NCBI GenBank assembly: GCA_004298155.1
Contig: SCRD01000001.1
Span: 282,510-346,509 of the forward strand
Reading direction: 5' to 3'
DNA length: 64,000 nt
Source of the DNA: Acidobacteriota bacterium
Lineage (GTDB): Bacteria; Acidobacteriota; Terriglobia; UBA7540
Shown here: positions 17,723-27,322 of the stretch, piece after piece
How the letters are laid out: every line of letters begins with the position of its first letter
Position numbering within the stretch: position 1 is the first letter of the stretch
Notes under the pieces: generated by a model
Seen by the model: only the letters and a program-made list of their open reading frames with translations
What the model was told of the DNA's origin: nothing
The model's database searches: none
Position numbers and translations under genes: made by a program

Positions 17723-18397
17723 ATGCCAAAAACAATTCAGGCAAGGGCCTTACTGCTTATCTACTTCCTTGTGGCGCCGGCGTTGCTGCTGAAAGCGGAT
17801 ACCATCTATCAGGCGACAGCCGACGGGCGCCAGCGCGCTATTCAGCGTGATGCAATTCTGGTGCATCAGGATTCCTCAATTATCATTTATAAGCATTTCG
17901 ACTTGCCGGACATGCGTGTTGAGAAAGTCCAACTTTCTGAAGGAAGTTTACCCTATATGGTCGTCACCAGCTCGATTGAACAGAGACAGGGTATTGTCGA
18001 GCTCTGGAAGCGTTTTGGCTACACGGCCAACGTAACGGACACGAGCGGCAAGACCACGCAGGTTTTTGACGCATACATCGATTATTATCCTCCGGGCGGC
18101 CGCGGGTCACTGCTTGTGCCTGTGCCAGCCATTACGTCCTTTCCTTTGCTGATGAGCGGCGGCGCGGCGGACATCCAGGAGTTTTCCAAGATTGACAGAG
18201 TGGATTTCCAAAATGGCGAAGTCACGCTGACGCTCAGGAATGGGCATGTTGAGCATGGCAAATATCTGATGCCCATCACACAACCGGCCGAAGCCCGATT
18301 CATGGGCATCTCCGACAAATATAATTCTTCGAGCAACGATGTCTTTGATTTTTCGGAACCACTTTACAATCTGAAGACCATCGTCTTCCAGCAGTGA
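17723..18397 (+). CDS. Secreted hypothetical protein
   Basis: A 224-aa protein with a signal peptide (MPKTIQARALLLIYFLVAPALLLKAD). The mature part is rich in short beta-strand patterns; two segments, DSSIIIYKHFDLPDMRVEKVQL and NGEVTLTLRNGHVEHGKYL, look like small beta-hairpins, and I do not recognise a family. The start at 17723 is supported only by the signal peptide: the codon follows directly on a terminator-like hairpin, so expression may depend on read-through or on an unusual initiation. It lies on the same strand as the TPR gene, 61 bp downstream. Confidence 0.65.
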   Translation: MPKTIQARALLLIYFLVAPALLLKADTIYQATADGRQRAIQRDAILVHQDSSIIIYKHFDLPDMRVEKVQLSEGSLPYMVVTSSIEQRQGIVELWKRFGYTANVTDTSGKTTQVFDAYIDYYPPGGRGSLLVPVPAITSFPLLMSGGAADIQEFSKIDRVDFQNGEVTLTLRNGHVEHGKYLMPITQPAEARFMGISDKYNSSSNDVFDFSEPLYNLKTIVFQQ

Positions 18398-18733
18398 AGA
18401 CTGCCAGAACCTGGAATCGGCCTCGTCCTTTACTACCCTTCTGTCTTGCTGAGGAGAAATTTGACCGGCTTGCGGCGTGAAAGCGTCTCACCATGGGCCT
18501 GTCTCTTCCATCTCCAGCAGCATAGATCCCGTCGGAAAAAAGGACGATAGCGGACGCCATTCTGCGTCCCCGTAGCCTCTATGATCGCAGACAATATTTG
18601 ACAGTCGTAACAACTTCTTAGTATTTTGACCGCCGGGATATTCATCAGTCGTTAACCAGGAGTGGCGGCAATACCAGGCTGCCGCTCAGAAGGGCGCTGC
18701 GGAAGGTTCTTCTTTCAAATAATCCGCGAACGA
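18398..18733. other. Intergenic region, nothing recognised
   Basis: This 336-bp stretch precedes the MFS gene. No RNA, repeat or credible small gene is seen; short open frames in it have no recognisable motifs. It presumably holds the promoter of the transporter gene. Confidence 0.4.
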
Positions 18734-19981
18734 ATGACGGCGCAATCTTCAGCAGAAACCATTAGACCTCAGGGCATGTTTTTCAGCGGTTCGCACTGGC
18801 ATACGGTCGTGGCGTGTTTCCTGGGCTGGACGCTCGACGCATTTGACTTCTTCGTCGTAGTGTTTCTGGTGGGTACGCTTGCGGAAAGTTTCCAGGTATC
18901 AAAGGCGGAAATCATCCTGACTCTGACGGTTACACTCGCGACCCGGCCTGCCGGAGCATTCATATTCGGCATTCTCGCGGACCGTTATGGCCGCCGTTTA
19001 TCGCTGATGGCGAATGTTCTTTTTTATTCAGTGGTGGAAGTGCTTTGCGGATTTGCCCCTTCCTTTACCGTGTTCATCATTCTGCGGGCGCTTTACGGCC
19101 TTGGGATGGGCGGCGAGTGGGGGATCGGCGCCTCGCTGACCATGGAGAGCGTTCCGCGGCGCTGGCGAGGAATCCTCTCCGGCGTTCTTCAAAGCGGCTA
19201 TCCGGTTGGCTACCTGCTGGCGGCGGTTGCGGCGCGTTTCGTTCTGCCGGTCTGGGGATGGCGAGCCATGTTTTTTCTCGGGGCTGCGCCCGCATTACTG
19301 GCTCTGTACATCCGGGCGGGCGTGCCGGAGTCTAAGGCCTGGCTTACACATCGCGAGGCGAACGTCTGGGCTATTCTTCGGACGGTAGGCCGGCATTGGA
19401 AAAGTTTTTTATACCTTGTCCTGATGATGACCATGATGATGTTCCTTTCGCACGGCACCCAAGACCTCTATCCTGATTTCCTCAAAACCTCGCATAACAT
19501 CAAGGCGAGTACGGTTTCTGACCTTGCCGTTCTTTACAACATCGGGGCGATCCTCGGCTCCATCCTTTTCGGTTATCTTTCCGAGCAATTCGGCCGCAAG
19601 CGCAGCATGCTGGGGGCTTTTGGCCTGGCGCTTGTCGTGGTCCCGTTCTGGGCGTTTGGAGGGTCGATCGGCGTTCTGGCGGCCGGCGCCTTCCTGATGC
19701 AGATGGGCGTGCAGGGCGCCTGGGGGATTATCCCTGCGCATCTCAGTGAGTTGTCTCCCGACTCCGTACGAGGTCTTCTTCCGGGGCTTTCGTACCACAT
19801 GGGAATCCTTATTGCTGCACCGACCAATACCATCGAATACGCCCTGCGCGATCATGTTGGCTATGCCTGGGCCATGGCGGGATTTGAAATTGCCGTCATC
19901 GTGATCGGTGGAATCATCATCGCCTTTGGACGCGAGCAAAAGGGCAAAGATTTCCTGGCGACAGCCAGTGACACAACTTGA
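18734..19981 (+). CDS. MFS transporter, metabolite:H+ symporter type
   Basis: A 415-aa inner-membrane carrier with twelve predicted helices. The MFS signature GILADRYGRRLSLM between helices 2 and 3 is clear, as is ALYGLGMGGEWGIGASLTMESVPRRWRG after helix 4, a pattern of the MHS/Jen1-like group that moves monocarboxylates, sialate or other organic acids with protons. The second half repeats the loop as GYLSEQFGRKRSM. Start ATG 18734 (MTAQSSAETI) is chosen over ATG 18662, whose extra 24 residues look non-native. lutA-lutB lie 2.3 kb downstream, so lactate is a reasonable but unproven substrate. Confidence 0.85.
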   Translation: MTAQSSAETIRPQGMFFSGSHWHTVVACFLGWTLDAFDFFVVVFLVGTLAESFQVSKAEIILTLTVTLATRPAGAFIFGILADRYGRRLSLMANVLFYSVVEVLCGFAPSFTVFIILRALYGLGMGGEWGIGASLTMESVPRRWRGILSGVLQSGYPVGYLLAAVAARFVLPVWGWRAMFFLGAAPALLALYIRAGVPESKAWLTHREANVWAILRTVGRHWKSFLYLVLMMTMMMFLSHGTQDLYPDFLKTSHNIKASTVSDLAVLYNIGAILGSILFGYLSEQFGRKRSMLGAFGLALVVVPFWAFGGSIGVLAAGAFLMQMGVQGAWGIIPAHLSELSPDSVRGLLPGLSYHMGILIAAPTNTIEYALRDHVGYAWAMAGFEIAVIVIGGIIIAFGREQKGKDFLATASDTT

Positions 19982-20079
19982 TGGGTTTTAACAATAATTT
20001 GGGAGAAGCAAACGACCCATGCGGACCCGGCCGGCCACAGGCCTTTGACTGCGATGCACGTTGCTTAGCTGGGGAAGAA

Positions 20080-21318
20080 TTACGCCCGGACAAGCTCGAA
20101 GAGAGTAATTTCCGGTGGGGCTTCGAAGCGGATTGGTACGGCTATCGTTCCGATGCCGCGGTTGACGTAGAGCTGCCCGCCGGGCTTTTCAAAATGGCCT
20201 TTGACGTAAGGCGTCATCAGGCGCGCGATCGAAAGATCCGGGCTGATGAAATCAAGAGAGATCTGGCCGCCATGGGTGTGGCCTGAAAGGCTCAAGTCGA
20301 TTCCTAATTCTGCCGCCCGGTCAAAAGTGTTGGGATTGTGGCTGAGCAGGATGTTCACGTGGCCAGGCATCATGAGCTCATCCACACCTGCCAGGTATTG
20401 CCGGACTTGATTTCCACCGAGATATTCCTTGTGGTGGCGGGTTTCATAGTCCACGCCGATCAGGTTCAGGCTTTCTTTGCCAACCTGGATGGATGCGTGC
20501 TCATATCGCAAGATCCTGATGTTTTGCTCGGCAAAGAGGCGGGTGATTGACGCCTGCGTGTGCGTCATGATCTCGTGGTTGCCGAGACAACCGTAAATCC
20601 CGAAAGGCGCCTTGAGGCCGGTCAGTGAATCGACAGCGGCTCCCTGGGTGTCCGGGTCCCAGGTAACGTAATCGCCGGTCAGCACAATCAGGTCAGGGTT
20701 CAGCTCATTGGTCATTTCAACCACACGCCGAATGTCAGTAGAGGGCATGAACGGCCCGATGTGAATATCCGACAACTGCGCAATACGAAAGCCATGAAAT
20801 TCTTTGGGAAGTCGTGAAAGCTCCAAGCGGACAAATGATTTCTCAAACTCGATGCGGCCGAATAGAAATCCATAACCTGCGCCTGCTAGAGGCACGGCTC
20901 CGGCTGCAATCGCCCCGTTGAAAAGAAACTTCCGCCTGGCCAGAGAGAATGATGGATCGGGATCTGCCACGGGACCGGCCTTTTGACTGAGCCACTGAAC
21001 CCGGTCCCACAGGAAATTCGTCAGCACAAAGGGCAGGGCAAGGATAAAGCCGGCAACCGAGCCGAAGGCCCACCATTGCACCGGCGCTTGAAGAAGCGCA
21101 ATTTTCAGAGTCAGACTGGTGGCAGACACGCTGCGGGCCGACAAAACGTTGTAGGCTAGCATGGAAATGTAGATACCTGTTCCAATGGGGCCAAGCCAGC
21201 GCCGTAGGGCCTTGTGAGTAATCAGCTTTGTGCCGAGCTTGCCGATCTGAACGATCCAGAAGATCTGGCTGACGAAAAATAGGCAAACAAAGACAAGAAA
21301 AAACGTGTGTCGACCCAT
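20080..21318 (-). CDS. Membrane-anchored metallophosphoesterase with internal Tat-like motif
   Basis: A 412-aa protein. The N-terminal third has about four transmembrane helices. After them comes LARRKFLFNGAIAAGAVPLAG, which looks like a complete twin-arginine signal (RR plus hydrophobic core) in the middle of the chain. The C-terminal domain is a calcineurin-like phosphoesterase with the dimetal motifs AQLSDIHIGP, VLTGDYV, CLGNHE, LLSHNP and LSGHTHGGQ, of the YaeI/YkuE type. It likely hydrolyses a phosphodiester or phospholipid substrate outside the membrane. Start ATG 21318 (MGRHTFFLV) is preferred to 21381. Confidence 0.87.
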   Translation of the reverse strand: MGRHTFFLVFVCLFFVSQIFWIVQIGKLGTKLITHKALRRWLGPIGTGIYISMLAYNVLSARSVSATSLTLKIALLQAPVQWWAFGSVAGFILALPFVLTNFLWDRVQWLSQKAGPVADPDPSFSLARRKFLFNGAIAAGAVPLAGAGYGFLFGRIEFEKSFVRLELSRLPKEFHGFRIAQLSDIHIGPFMPSTDIRRVVEMTNELNPDLIVLTGDYVTWDPDTQGAAVDSLTGLKAPFGIYGCLGNHEIMTHTQASITRLFAEQNIRILRYEHASIQVGKESLNLIGVDYETRHHKEYLGGNQVRQYLAGVDELMMPGHVNILLSHNPNTFDRAAELGIDLSLSGHTHGGQISLDFISPDLSIARLMTPYVKGHFEKPGGQLYVNRGIGTIAVPIRFEAPPEITLFELVRA

Positions 21319-21550
21319 GGCACCCCACAAAAAGACTATCTTTAAGCATGTTTGTTTCAGCGCCAATTTGTCAAGGAGCAAAGGTTATCTCCCGTGTGGG
21401 CTGCTTGACTTCGGTAGAAATTTCCCTTACGGTTGACTTCTTCTGGTAAATCCAGATGAACCAGCGGCCTGCTAGGACTAATGGGCCTGATTCGCTTCCA
21501 GGTTTTGCCTGTTCCCAGCGAGAAAAGATGCGCGATAGAATGGATTAAAT

Positions 21551-22309
21551 ATGAGAGTTAAGGATAAGGTTGCTATTGTAACCGGCGCTGGCTCCGGAAT
21601 CGGCCGGGCCACGGCAGAACTTCTTGCGGAAGAAGGCGCGAAGGTTGTAGTTGCAGATGTCGATCCCAAAGGTGGCAAAGAAACGGTCAGCGCCATTCAC
21701 GAAAAGGGAAATACCGCCTATTTTGTTCAGGCCGATATTTCGAGGGAAGCGGACGCGAAAACAATCTCAGACGAAACCGTGAAGATGTATAGCCGGATTG
21801 ATATTCTGGTAAACAATGCGGCAACGTTTGTTCTGAAGGGGTTTGAAGCCTCGTTTGAAGATTGGCAGCAATCCCTCGGCGTCAACGTCATCGGGACGGT
21901 GATGGTAACAAAATACACTGTCGAGCACATGAAGAAGAAGGGTGGGTCCATCGTTATCCTCGGCTCGATTTCCAGCTTTCTGGCCCAGCCCGATTTCTTT
22001 GCCTACAGTGCCACAAAGGCCGCCATGGTACAGTTATGCCGGAACATGGCCATGGACCTGGGGCCATACAAGATCCGCGTCAACGCCGTGTGCCCGGGCT
22101 CGATCATTACGGCTGCATCCTACCGCCACATGGAAAAAGTTGGCATGACACTCGAAGAGTTCGACGCCCAGGAAGGCGCCAAGACATTTGTGGGCAGGGC
22201 AGGCAAGCCTCGAGAAGTGGCTGCCGCTATTCTCTTCCTTGCCTCGGATGAGGCGAGTTACATCACGGGCAGCCACCTGATGGTGGATGGAGGCTATTCT
22301 GCGCAGTAG
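21551..22309 (+). CDS. Short-chain dehydrogenase/reductase
   Basis: A 252-aa classical SDR. The cofactor motif TGAGSGIG lies at residues 11-18, followed by NNAA at 88-91, the catalytic Ser in LGSISS (about 138-142) and YSATK (Y152, K156). An Asp at the end of beta-2 (VVADVD) suggests NAD(H) preference. It ends with the usual SYITGSHLMVDGGYSAQ. It lies 20 bp upstream of lutA and is probably co-transcribed with it, so it may act on a hydroxy-acid or alcohol linked to the lactate pathway, but the substrate is not readable. Confidence 0.9.
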   Translation: MRVKDKVAIVTGAGSGIGRATAELLAEEGAKVVVADVDPKGGKETVSAIHEKGNTAYFVQADISREADAKTISDETVKMYSRIDILVNNAATFVLKGFEASFEDWQQSLGVNVIGTVMVTKYTVEHMKKKGGSIVILGSISSFLAQPDFFAYSATKAAMVQLCRNMAMDLGPYKIRVNAVCPGSIITAASYRHMEKVGMTLEEFDAQEGAKTFVGRAGKPREVAAAILFLASDEASYITGSHLMVDGGYSAQ

Positions 22310-22329
22310 GCGTGGGATGACGGTTCCTG

Positions 22330-23067
22330 ATGACTAATAAATCTCCCAAGGTTGCACTTTTTATCACTTGCCTGGGTGACCAGTTTTATCCGCAGGTTGG
22401 CGAATCTGTTGTAAGAATTCTGCGTCGTGTCGGAGCCACGGTCACTTTTAACCCCCAGCAGACCTGCTGCGGACAACCTGCATTCAATACGGGTTACCGC
22501 GACGAGGCGCGTCAGGTTGCTGTTCGCAATCTCGACCTTTTCGAGGACGCCGACTATGTTGTAGCTCCGTCGGGCTCCTGCTCCACGATGTTCCGTGTGT
22601 TCTATCCTGAACTGTTTGCCGAGGAACCCGAACTGCTTCAGAAAGTCGAACGGCTGCGAGCGCGCTTTTACGAGTTCTCGGAATTCCTGGTGAAGGTAAT
22701 GAAGACGGAAGACGTTGGGGCTAGTTTCCCGCATCGCGTCGCCTACCATGACTCTTGCCACCTGCTCCGAGAACTGGGGATTGAGACGGAGCCTCGCAAG
22801 CTGATCAAGGCCGTGAAGGGCCTCGAACTGGTTGACCTGCAGGACAACCAGGTCTGCTGCGGTTTTGGTGGAACATTCTCCGTAAAATTTCCGGACGTTT
22901 CGGTGGCGATGGCACGGGATAAGCTTCGCGCGGCTGCCGATTGCGGCGCGGAATACCTGGTGGCGAACGACGCCGGCTGCTTGATGCACCTTGCTGGATA
23001 TATTCATCGGGAGCGCTTGCCGATCCAAACCCTGCATCTTGCGGAATTACTGGAAAAACACGAATGA
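22330..23067 (+). CDS. lutA: Lactate utilization protein LutA (cysteine-rich Fe-S protein)
   Basis: A 245-aa protein with two CCG domains. The first has FITCLGDQF, then TCCGQPAFNTGY; the second has the AYHDSCHLLRELG segment and VCCGFGGTFSVKFP. These cysteine-rich units hold the iron-sulfur clusters that pass electrons in L-lactate oxidation to pyruvate by the LutABC complex. Start ATG 22330; the stop TGA overlaps the ATG of lutB by 4 bp, so the two are translationally coupled. Confidence 0.92.
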   Translation: MTNKSPKVALFITCLGDQFYPQVGESVVRILRRVGATVTFNPQQTCCGQPAFNTGYRDEARQVAVRNLDLFEDADYVVAPSGSCSTMFRVFYPELFAEEPELLQKVERLRARFYEFSEFLVKVMKTEDVGASFPHRVAYHDSCHLLRELGIETEPRKLIKAVKGLELVDLQDNQVCCGFGGTFSVKFPDVSVAMARDKLRAAADCGAEYLVANDAGCLMHLAGYIHRERLPIQTLHLAELLEKHE

Positions 23068-24515
23068 GCGAAACGGGAGTGCACAGTTCGGCCATCCACG
23101 AACGGGCAAAGGAAGCGATCGGGGATGCCCATCTCCAGGAGGCGTACCGTTCCTCAACCCTTCGGCTTTACTCACATCGCCTGAGCGCGATCAACCAGGT
23201 TCCGGGGTTTGAGCCGTTGCGTGAACGGGCCCGCGAGTTGAAGCGCGAGGTCATGGATCACCTGGATTATTACCTCGCACAGTTTGCCGATAGCGTGGAA
23301 CGCGAGGGAGGGAAGGTCCACTGGGCGCGCACTGCGGAGGAGGCGTGCACGATTGTCAAAGATATCGTCAAAAGCGCCGGCGCTCGCGAGGTTGTGAAAA
23401 GCAAGAGCATGGTGGGCGAAGAGATTGAACTTAACCACGCGTTGGAGGCTGCCGGCATCGACCCAGTCGAGACCGACCTCGGAGAAATGATTGTCCAGCT
23501 TTCCGGCGAGCGGCCTGCGCACATCGTCGCCCCGGCAATCCACAAGACCCGCCATGATGTTTCCGACCTTTTTGTTGAAAAGCTCCATTCCAAGCGGACC
23601 GAAGATCCCGGGCAACTCACGGCCATCGCGCGGAAAACTTTGCGGGAAATATTTGCCCGTGCCGGCGTGGGCGTGAGCGGCGCCAATTTTGCCGTGGCGG
23701 AGACGGGGAGTATTGTTACGATTGAAAATGAAGGCAACATCCGGCTCTGTACCACTGCCCCGCGTGTCCACGTGGCACTGGTCGGAATTGAAAAGATTAT
23801 TCCGCGCCTTTTGGACCTGGGCGTGTTCCTGCGCCTGCTGGGACGCTCGGCCACCGGACAGAAGCTGACTTCCTACACATCCATCCTCACCGGGCCGCGC
23901 CGTCCAGGCGAAGATGGTCCGGATGAGATGCACATTGTTCTGATTGACAACGGGCGCACGGGAACGTTGGCTGACGAGAAGATGCGCGAAGCGCTGTACT
24001 GCATCCGATGCGGCGCCTGCCTCAATACCTGCCCGGTTTATCGAAAGATTGGCGGGCACGCCTATGGATGGGTTTACAGCGGCCCGATCGGTGCGCTCAT
24101 TACGCCGCAGTTCGTCGGTCTTGACCAGGCCCGAGAATTGCCTTTTGCTTCTTCTCTGTGCGGGGCGTGCCGCGAAGTCTGCCCGGTCAAAATTAATATT
24201 CCAGACCTGCTGCTTCACCTGCGAGGAAATGTGCAGGAGCGCGTTCCGGAAACGCCCCAGGCAGGTGAAGTTGTTTCAGAACGGAAAGGCATGCGCTTGT
24301 GGGCCTGGGCGATGAAGCGTCCCTGGGTGTATTCACTGGGCGGCGCGGCTGTCCGGTTTGGAATTCGCTGGCTTCCCTCGGCGGGCGGGCACGGCGCGCA
24401 GAAGTGGATAGCACGGCTCCCATTCTATCCCTTCTCAAACTGGACCAGAGGGCGTGATTTCCCGGCGCCAGATTCCGTGCCTTTCCGCAAGCGGTGGAAA
24501 AAGCTTTCCAGCTAG
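23064..24515 (+). CDS. lutB: Lactate utilization iron-sulfur protein LutB
   Basis: A 483-aa protein. The N-terminal LUD (DUF162) domain runs to about residue 300 (AIHKTRHDVSDLF, GANFAVAETGSIVTIENEGN), followed by two 4Fe-4S motifs, CIRCGACLNTCPVY and CGACREVCPVKI, and a C-terminal helical DUF3390-type tail. It works with LutA and LutC in cytoplasmic L-lactate oxidation. Start ATG 23064 overlaps the lutA stop; a frame from 22941 is only the lutA overlap. The expected third gene, lutC, is absent: a rhamnosidase follows 45 bp downstream. Confidence 0.93.
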   Translation: MSETGVHSSAIHERAKEAIGDAHLQEAYRSSTLRLYSHRLSAINQVPGFEPLRERARELKREVMDHLDYYLAQFADSVEREGGKVHWARTAEEACTIVKDIVKSAGAREVVKSKSMVGEEIELNHALEAAGIDPVETDLGEMIVQLSGERPAHIVAPAIHKTRHDVSDLFVEKLHSKRTEDPGQLTAIARKTLREIFARAGVGVSGANFAVAETGSIVTIENEGNIRLCTTAPRVHVALVGIEKIIPRLLDLGVFLRLLGRSATGQKLTSYTSILTGPRRPGEDGPDEMHIVLIDNGRTGTLADEKMREALYCIRCGACLNTCPVYRKIGGHAYGWVYSGPIGALITPQFVGLDQARELPFASSLCGACREVCPVKINIPDLLLHLRGNVQERVPETPQAGEVVSERKGMRLWAWAMKRPWVYSLGGAAVRFGIRWLPSAGGHGAQKWIARLPFYPFSNWTRGRDFPAPDSVPFRKRWKKLSS

Positions 24516-24563
24516 GCTGGATTCCTCAAGCCTTCCTGGCAATTCACACTTCGAGGTATCGTG

Positions 24564-27272
24564 ATGCGTGCATCCACGAAATTCCTGCGGTTTGTTCTGT
24601 TGTCGATAACGGCTGCCATTGCCAGCTTCCTTCTCGTCACTCCCGGTTTCGCGGAGAGCGGCGTGGATGCACCCGTGCGCCTGCGCTGCGAATATCTCAA
24701 GAACCCTGTGGGGATTGATGTACACCGACCGCGACTACAGTGGGTATTGGATAATTCGCGCCGCGGTGTGATGCAGACGGCCTACCAGGTTCTTGTTGCC
24801 TCAAGTCCTGCGGAGCTGGCTGCCAACCGAGGGAATGCCTGGGACAGCGGGAAAGTCATGTCTGCGGAATCAACTCAGGTCGAGTATAACGGAAAGTCAC
24901 TTGCGAGCGGCCACACCTATTACTGGAAAGTCCGTACCTGGGACGGGCGGGGGGTTCCAAGCGCCTACAGCGACCCCGCAAAGTTTGGAATGGGGTTGCT
25001 GGAGCGGTCTGAATGGAAAGGCGGATGGATTGGCGGGAATGGCCTGCTGCGCAAGGAATTCAGCTTGGCGGGCAGAGTGGTCCGCGCCCGCGCCTACGTG
25101 ACCGCGCTGGGCTACTATGAACTGCACCTCAACGGAAAGAAGGTCGGTGACAAAGTGCTGGACCCGGCCTGGACGGTCTACCCGAAGCGGGTGCTCTACT
25201 CCACCTATGACGTTACTTCCGCCCTCAATGACGGCGCAAACGCCATCGGGGTGATGCTCGGCGGCGGCTGGGCAACCCAGGAGGCGGGTGGTCCTGCTGA
25301 TTACAAAAGTCCCGCCCTCCTCTTTCAGATGAACATCGAGCTGGCAGACGGGAAAACAGTCAGCATATCCAGTGATACTTCCTGGAAGGCGGCCGCCGGA
25401 CCCGTTGTAAGCGATAGTGTTTACGATGGCGAGGTTTACGATGCGCGATTGCGTAGGCCGGGATGGGACGAGCCGGGCTTTGATGATTCGGCGTGGGCGC
25501 CGGCCCAGCAGGAGCCGGGGACAGCGGGAGAAATCTCGGCTGAGATGATGCCGCCAATCCGGGCGGTGGATACTCTGGTGCCGCGCTCAATGACGAACCC
25601 TGAACCAGGAGTCTACGTTTACGATTTCGGCCAGAACTTTGCCGGTTGGGCCCGGTTACTGGTTCGCGGTCCGCGTGGGGCGAAGGTCACGCTTCGCTTC
25701 AGCGAATTGATCTATCCAGGCGGCATGATCAATCGCCAGAACATCCGCAGTGCCAAGGCGCGCGACATTTATATCCTGCGGGGAACCGGCCTTGAAAAGT
25801 ATGAACCGCGCTTTACCTATCACGGTTTCCGCTATGTTGAGGTGACGGGCTACCCCGGCACACCGAGCCTGGATTCCCTTCGCGGACGGGTGGTCAACAG
25901 CGCTGTCGAGACCGCCGGCAGTTTCGTTGCGTCAAAACAGGTCTTAAACGAGATTCAGCATCTGATCCACTGGGGCCAGCTTTCCAACCTTTACAGTATT
26001 CCCACCGATTGCGATCAGCGAAACGAACGTCAAGGCTGGATGGGCGATGCCCAGGTGACAGCGGAAGAAGCCATGATGAATTTTGATATGGCTGCTTTTT
26101 ACACCAACTTCGTCCGCGACATCCGCGACGCGCAGATGCCGGATGGAGAAATTCCTGATACCGTGCCGCACAAATACGGCAGGTATCCTGCGGACCCGGC
26201 CTGGGGCACGGCTTATCCGCTGCTGTGCTGGTATATGTGGCAGCAGTATGGCGACAAGCGCATTTTGCAGGAAAATTATGATGGGCTGAAGAAGTATGAC
26301 GAGTTCCTGCGCACCAGAGCGAGCGACAATGTTCTCCGGTACAGCTATTACGGTGATTGGGTCGCTATCAAGCATACGCCGGGCGCGCTGGTTTCAGACT
26401 CGTACTTTTATTACGACACGCGGATTCTTTCAGATATCGCGAGAATCCTGGGGAAAACCGAGGATGCTGACGCCTACGCGAAGCTGGCTGGCGAAATTAA
26501 AGACGCTTTCAATAAAACATTTTTCAACGCCGACACTGGCGAGTATGCAAACGGGTCCCAGACCGCCCAGGCCTTGCCTCTGTTTCTGAATCTGGTACCT
26601 GAAAAAGAGCGTGGCGGAGTGATGGGCAAACTCTACGATAACATCGTCTATGAGAACAACACGCATGTGACCACAGGGTTTATAGGCGTCAAATATCTGC
26701 TTCCCGTGCTGACCCGTGATGGCCATTCCGACCTGGCGTATGAATTGGCCGCGCAGACAACTTATCCGAGCTGGGGGTACATGATCTCGCAGGGCGCAAC
26801 CACTTTGTGGGAATTGTGGCAGTCCAAAATAGGGCCTTCCATGAACTCCCACAACCACATCATGATGGGAAGCCTTGGCGCATGGTTTTATCGTGCTCTC
26901 GGCGGCATCAATCTTGGCCCTGATGGCGAAGGGTACAGACATATCGTGATTGAACCCGGTATGGTTGAGGACCTTGACTGGGTTAGCGCTTCGATTGAAA
27001 CGCTTCGCGGACAGGTTTCCTGTTCCTGGAGCAAAAAGGCAGGATCTGTCTCCATGGAAGCGGTTATTCCTGCCAACAGCGACGCCAGGATCGTGGTCCC
27101 GTCAGCAGAAGAGATGACAACCGTGACCGTGCGCGAAGGCGATCACGTGGTGTGGGAAAACGGCAGGTTTGTTCCCGGAGATCCCGGGATTACCGGGGCC
27201 GCGTCAAAGAACCACGCCATTGAGTTCATCGCCGGCTCAGGCTATTATCATTTTCTTCTGACCGGAGAATAA
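24564..27272 (+). CDS. Alpha-L-rhamnosidase, GH78
   Basis: A 902-aa secreted enzyme cleaving terminal alpha-L-rhamnose from plant or microbial glycans. Signal peptide residues 1-32 (ending GFAES). Then come an N-terminal Fn3-like domain (VDAPVRLRCEYLKNPVGID to ...), the Bac_rhamnosid_N beta domain (RARAYVTALGYYELHLNG), the concanavalin-like domain with DFGQNFAGWARL, and the (alpha/alpha)6 catalytic domain with PTDCDQRNERQGWMGDAQ, which carries the general-acid Glu region, and QGATTLWELW. A C-terminal beta domain closes the protein. GTG 24561 just upstream is an alternative start. Confidence 0.93.
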   Translation: MRASTKFLRFVLLSITAAIASFLLVTPGFAESGVDAPVRLRCEYLKNPVGIDVHRPRLQWVLDNSRRGVMQTAYQVLVASSPAELAANRGNAWDSGKVMSAESTQVEYNGKSLASGHTYYWKVRTWDGRGVPSAYSDPAKFGMGLLERSEWKGGWIGGNGLLRKEFSLAGRVVRARAYVTALGYYELHLNGKKVGDKVLDPAWTVYPKRVLYSTYDVTSALNDGANAIGVMLGGGWATQEAGGPADYKSPALLFQMNIELADGKTVSISSDTSWKAAAGPVVSDSVYDGEVYDARLRRPGWDEPGFDDSAWAPAQQEPGTAGEISAEMMPPIRAVDTLVPRSMTNPEPGVYVYDFGQNFAGWARLLVRGPRGAKVTLRFSELIYPGGMINRQNIRSAKARDIYILRGTGLEKYEPRFTYHGFRYVEVTGYPGTPSLDSLRGRVVNSAVETAGSFVASKQVLNEIQHLIHWGQLSNLYSIPTDCDQRNERQGWMGDAQVTAEEAMMNFDMAAFYTNFVRDIRDAQMPDGEIPDTVPHKYGRYPADPAWGTAYPLLCWYMWQQYGDKRILQENYDGLKKYDEFLRTRASDNVLRYSYYGDWVAIKHTPGALVSDSYFYYDTRILSDIARILGKTEDADAYAKLAGEIKDAFNKTFFNADTGEYANGSQTAQALPLFLNLVPEKERGGVMGKLYDNIVYENNTHVTTGFIGVKYLLPVLTRDGHSDLAYELAAQTTYPSWGYMISQGATTLWELWQSKIGPSMNSHNHIMMGSLGAWFYRALGGINLGPDGEGYRHIVIEPGMVEDLDWVSASIETLRGQVSCSWSKKAGSVSMEAVIPANSDARIVVPSAEEMTTVTVREGDHVVWENGRFVPGDPGITGAASKNHAIEFIAGSGYYHFLLTGE

Positions 27273-27322
27273 CCTGCCAGCCGTAGAGTATTCTTACTGT
27301 TATTTAGAGGAAAGGACGAACT

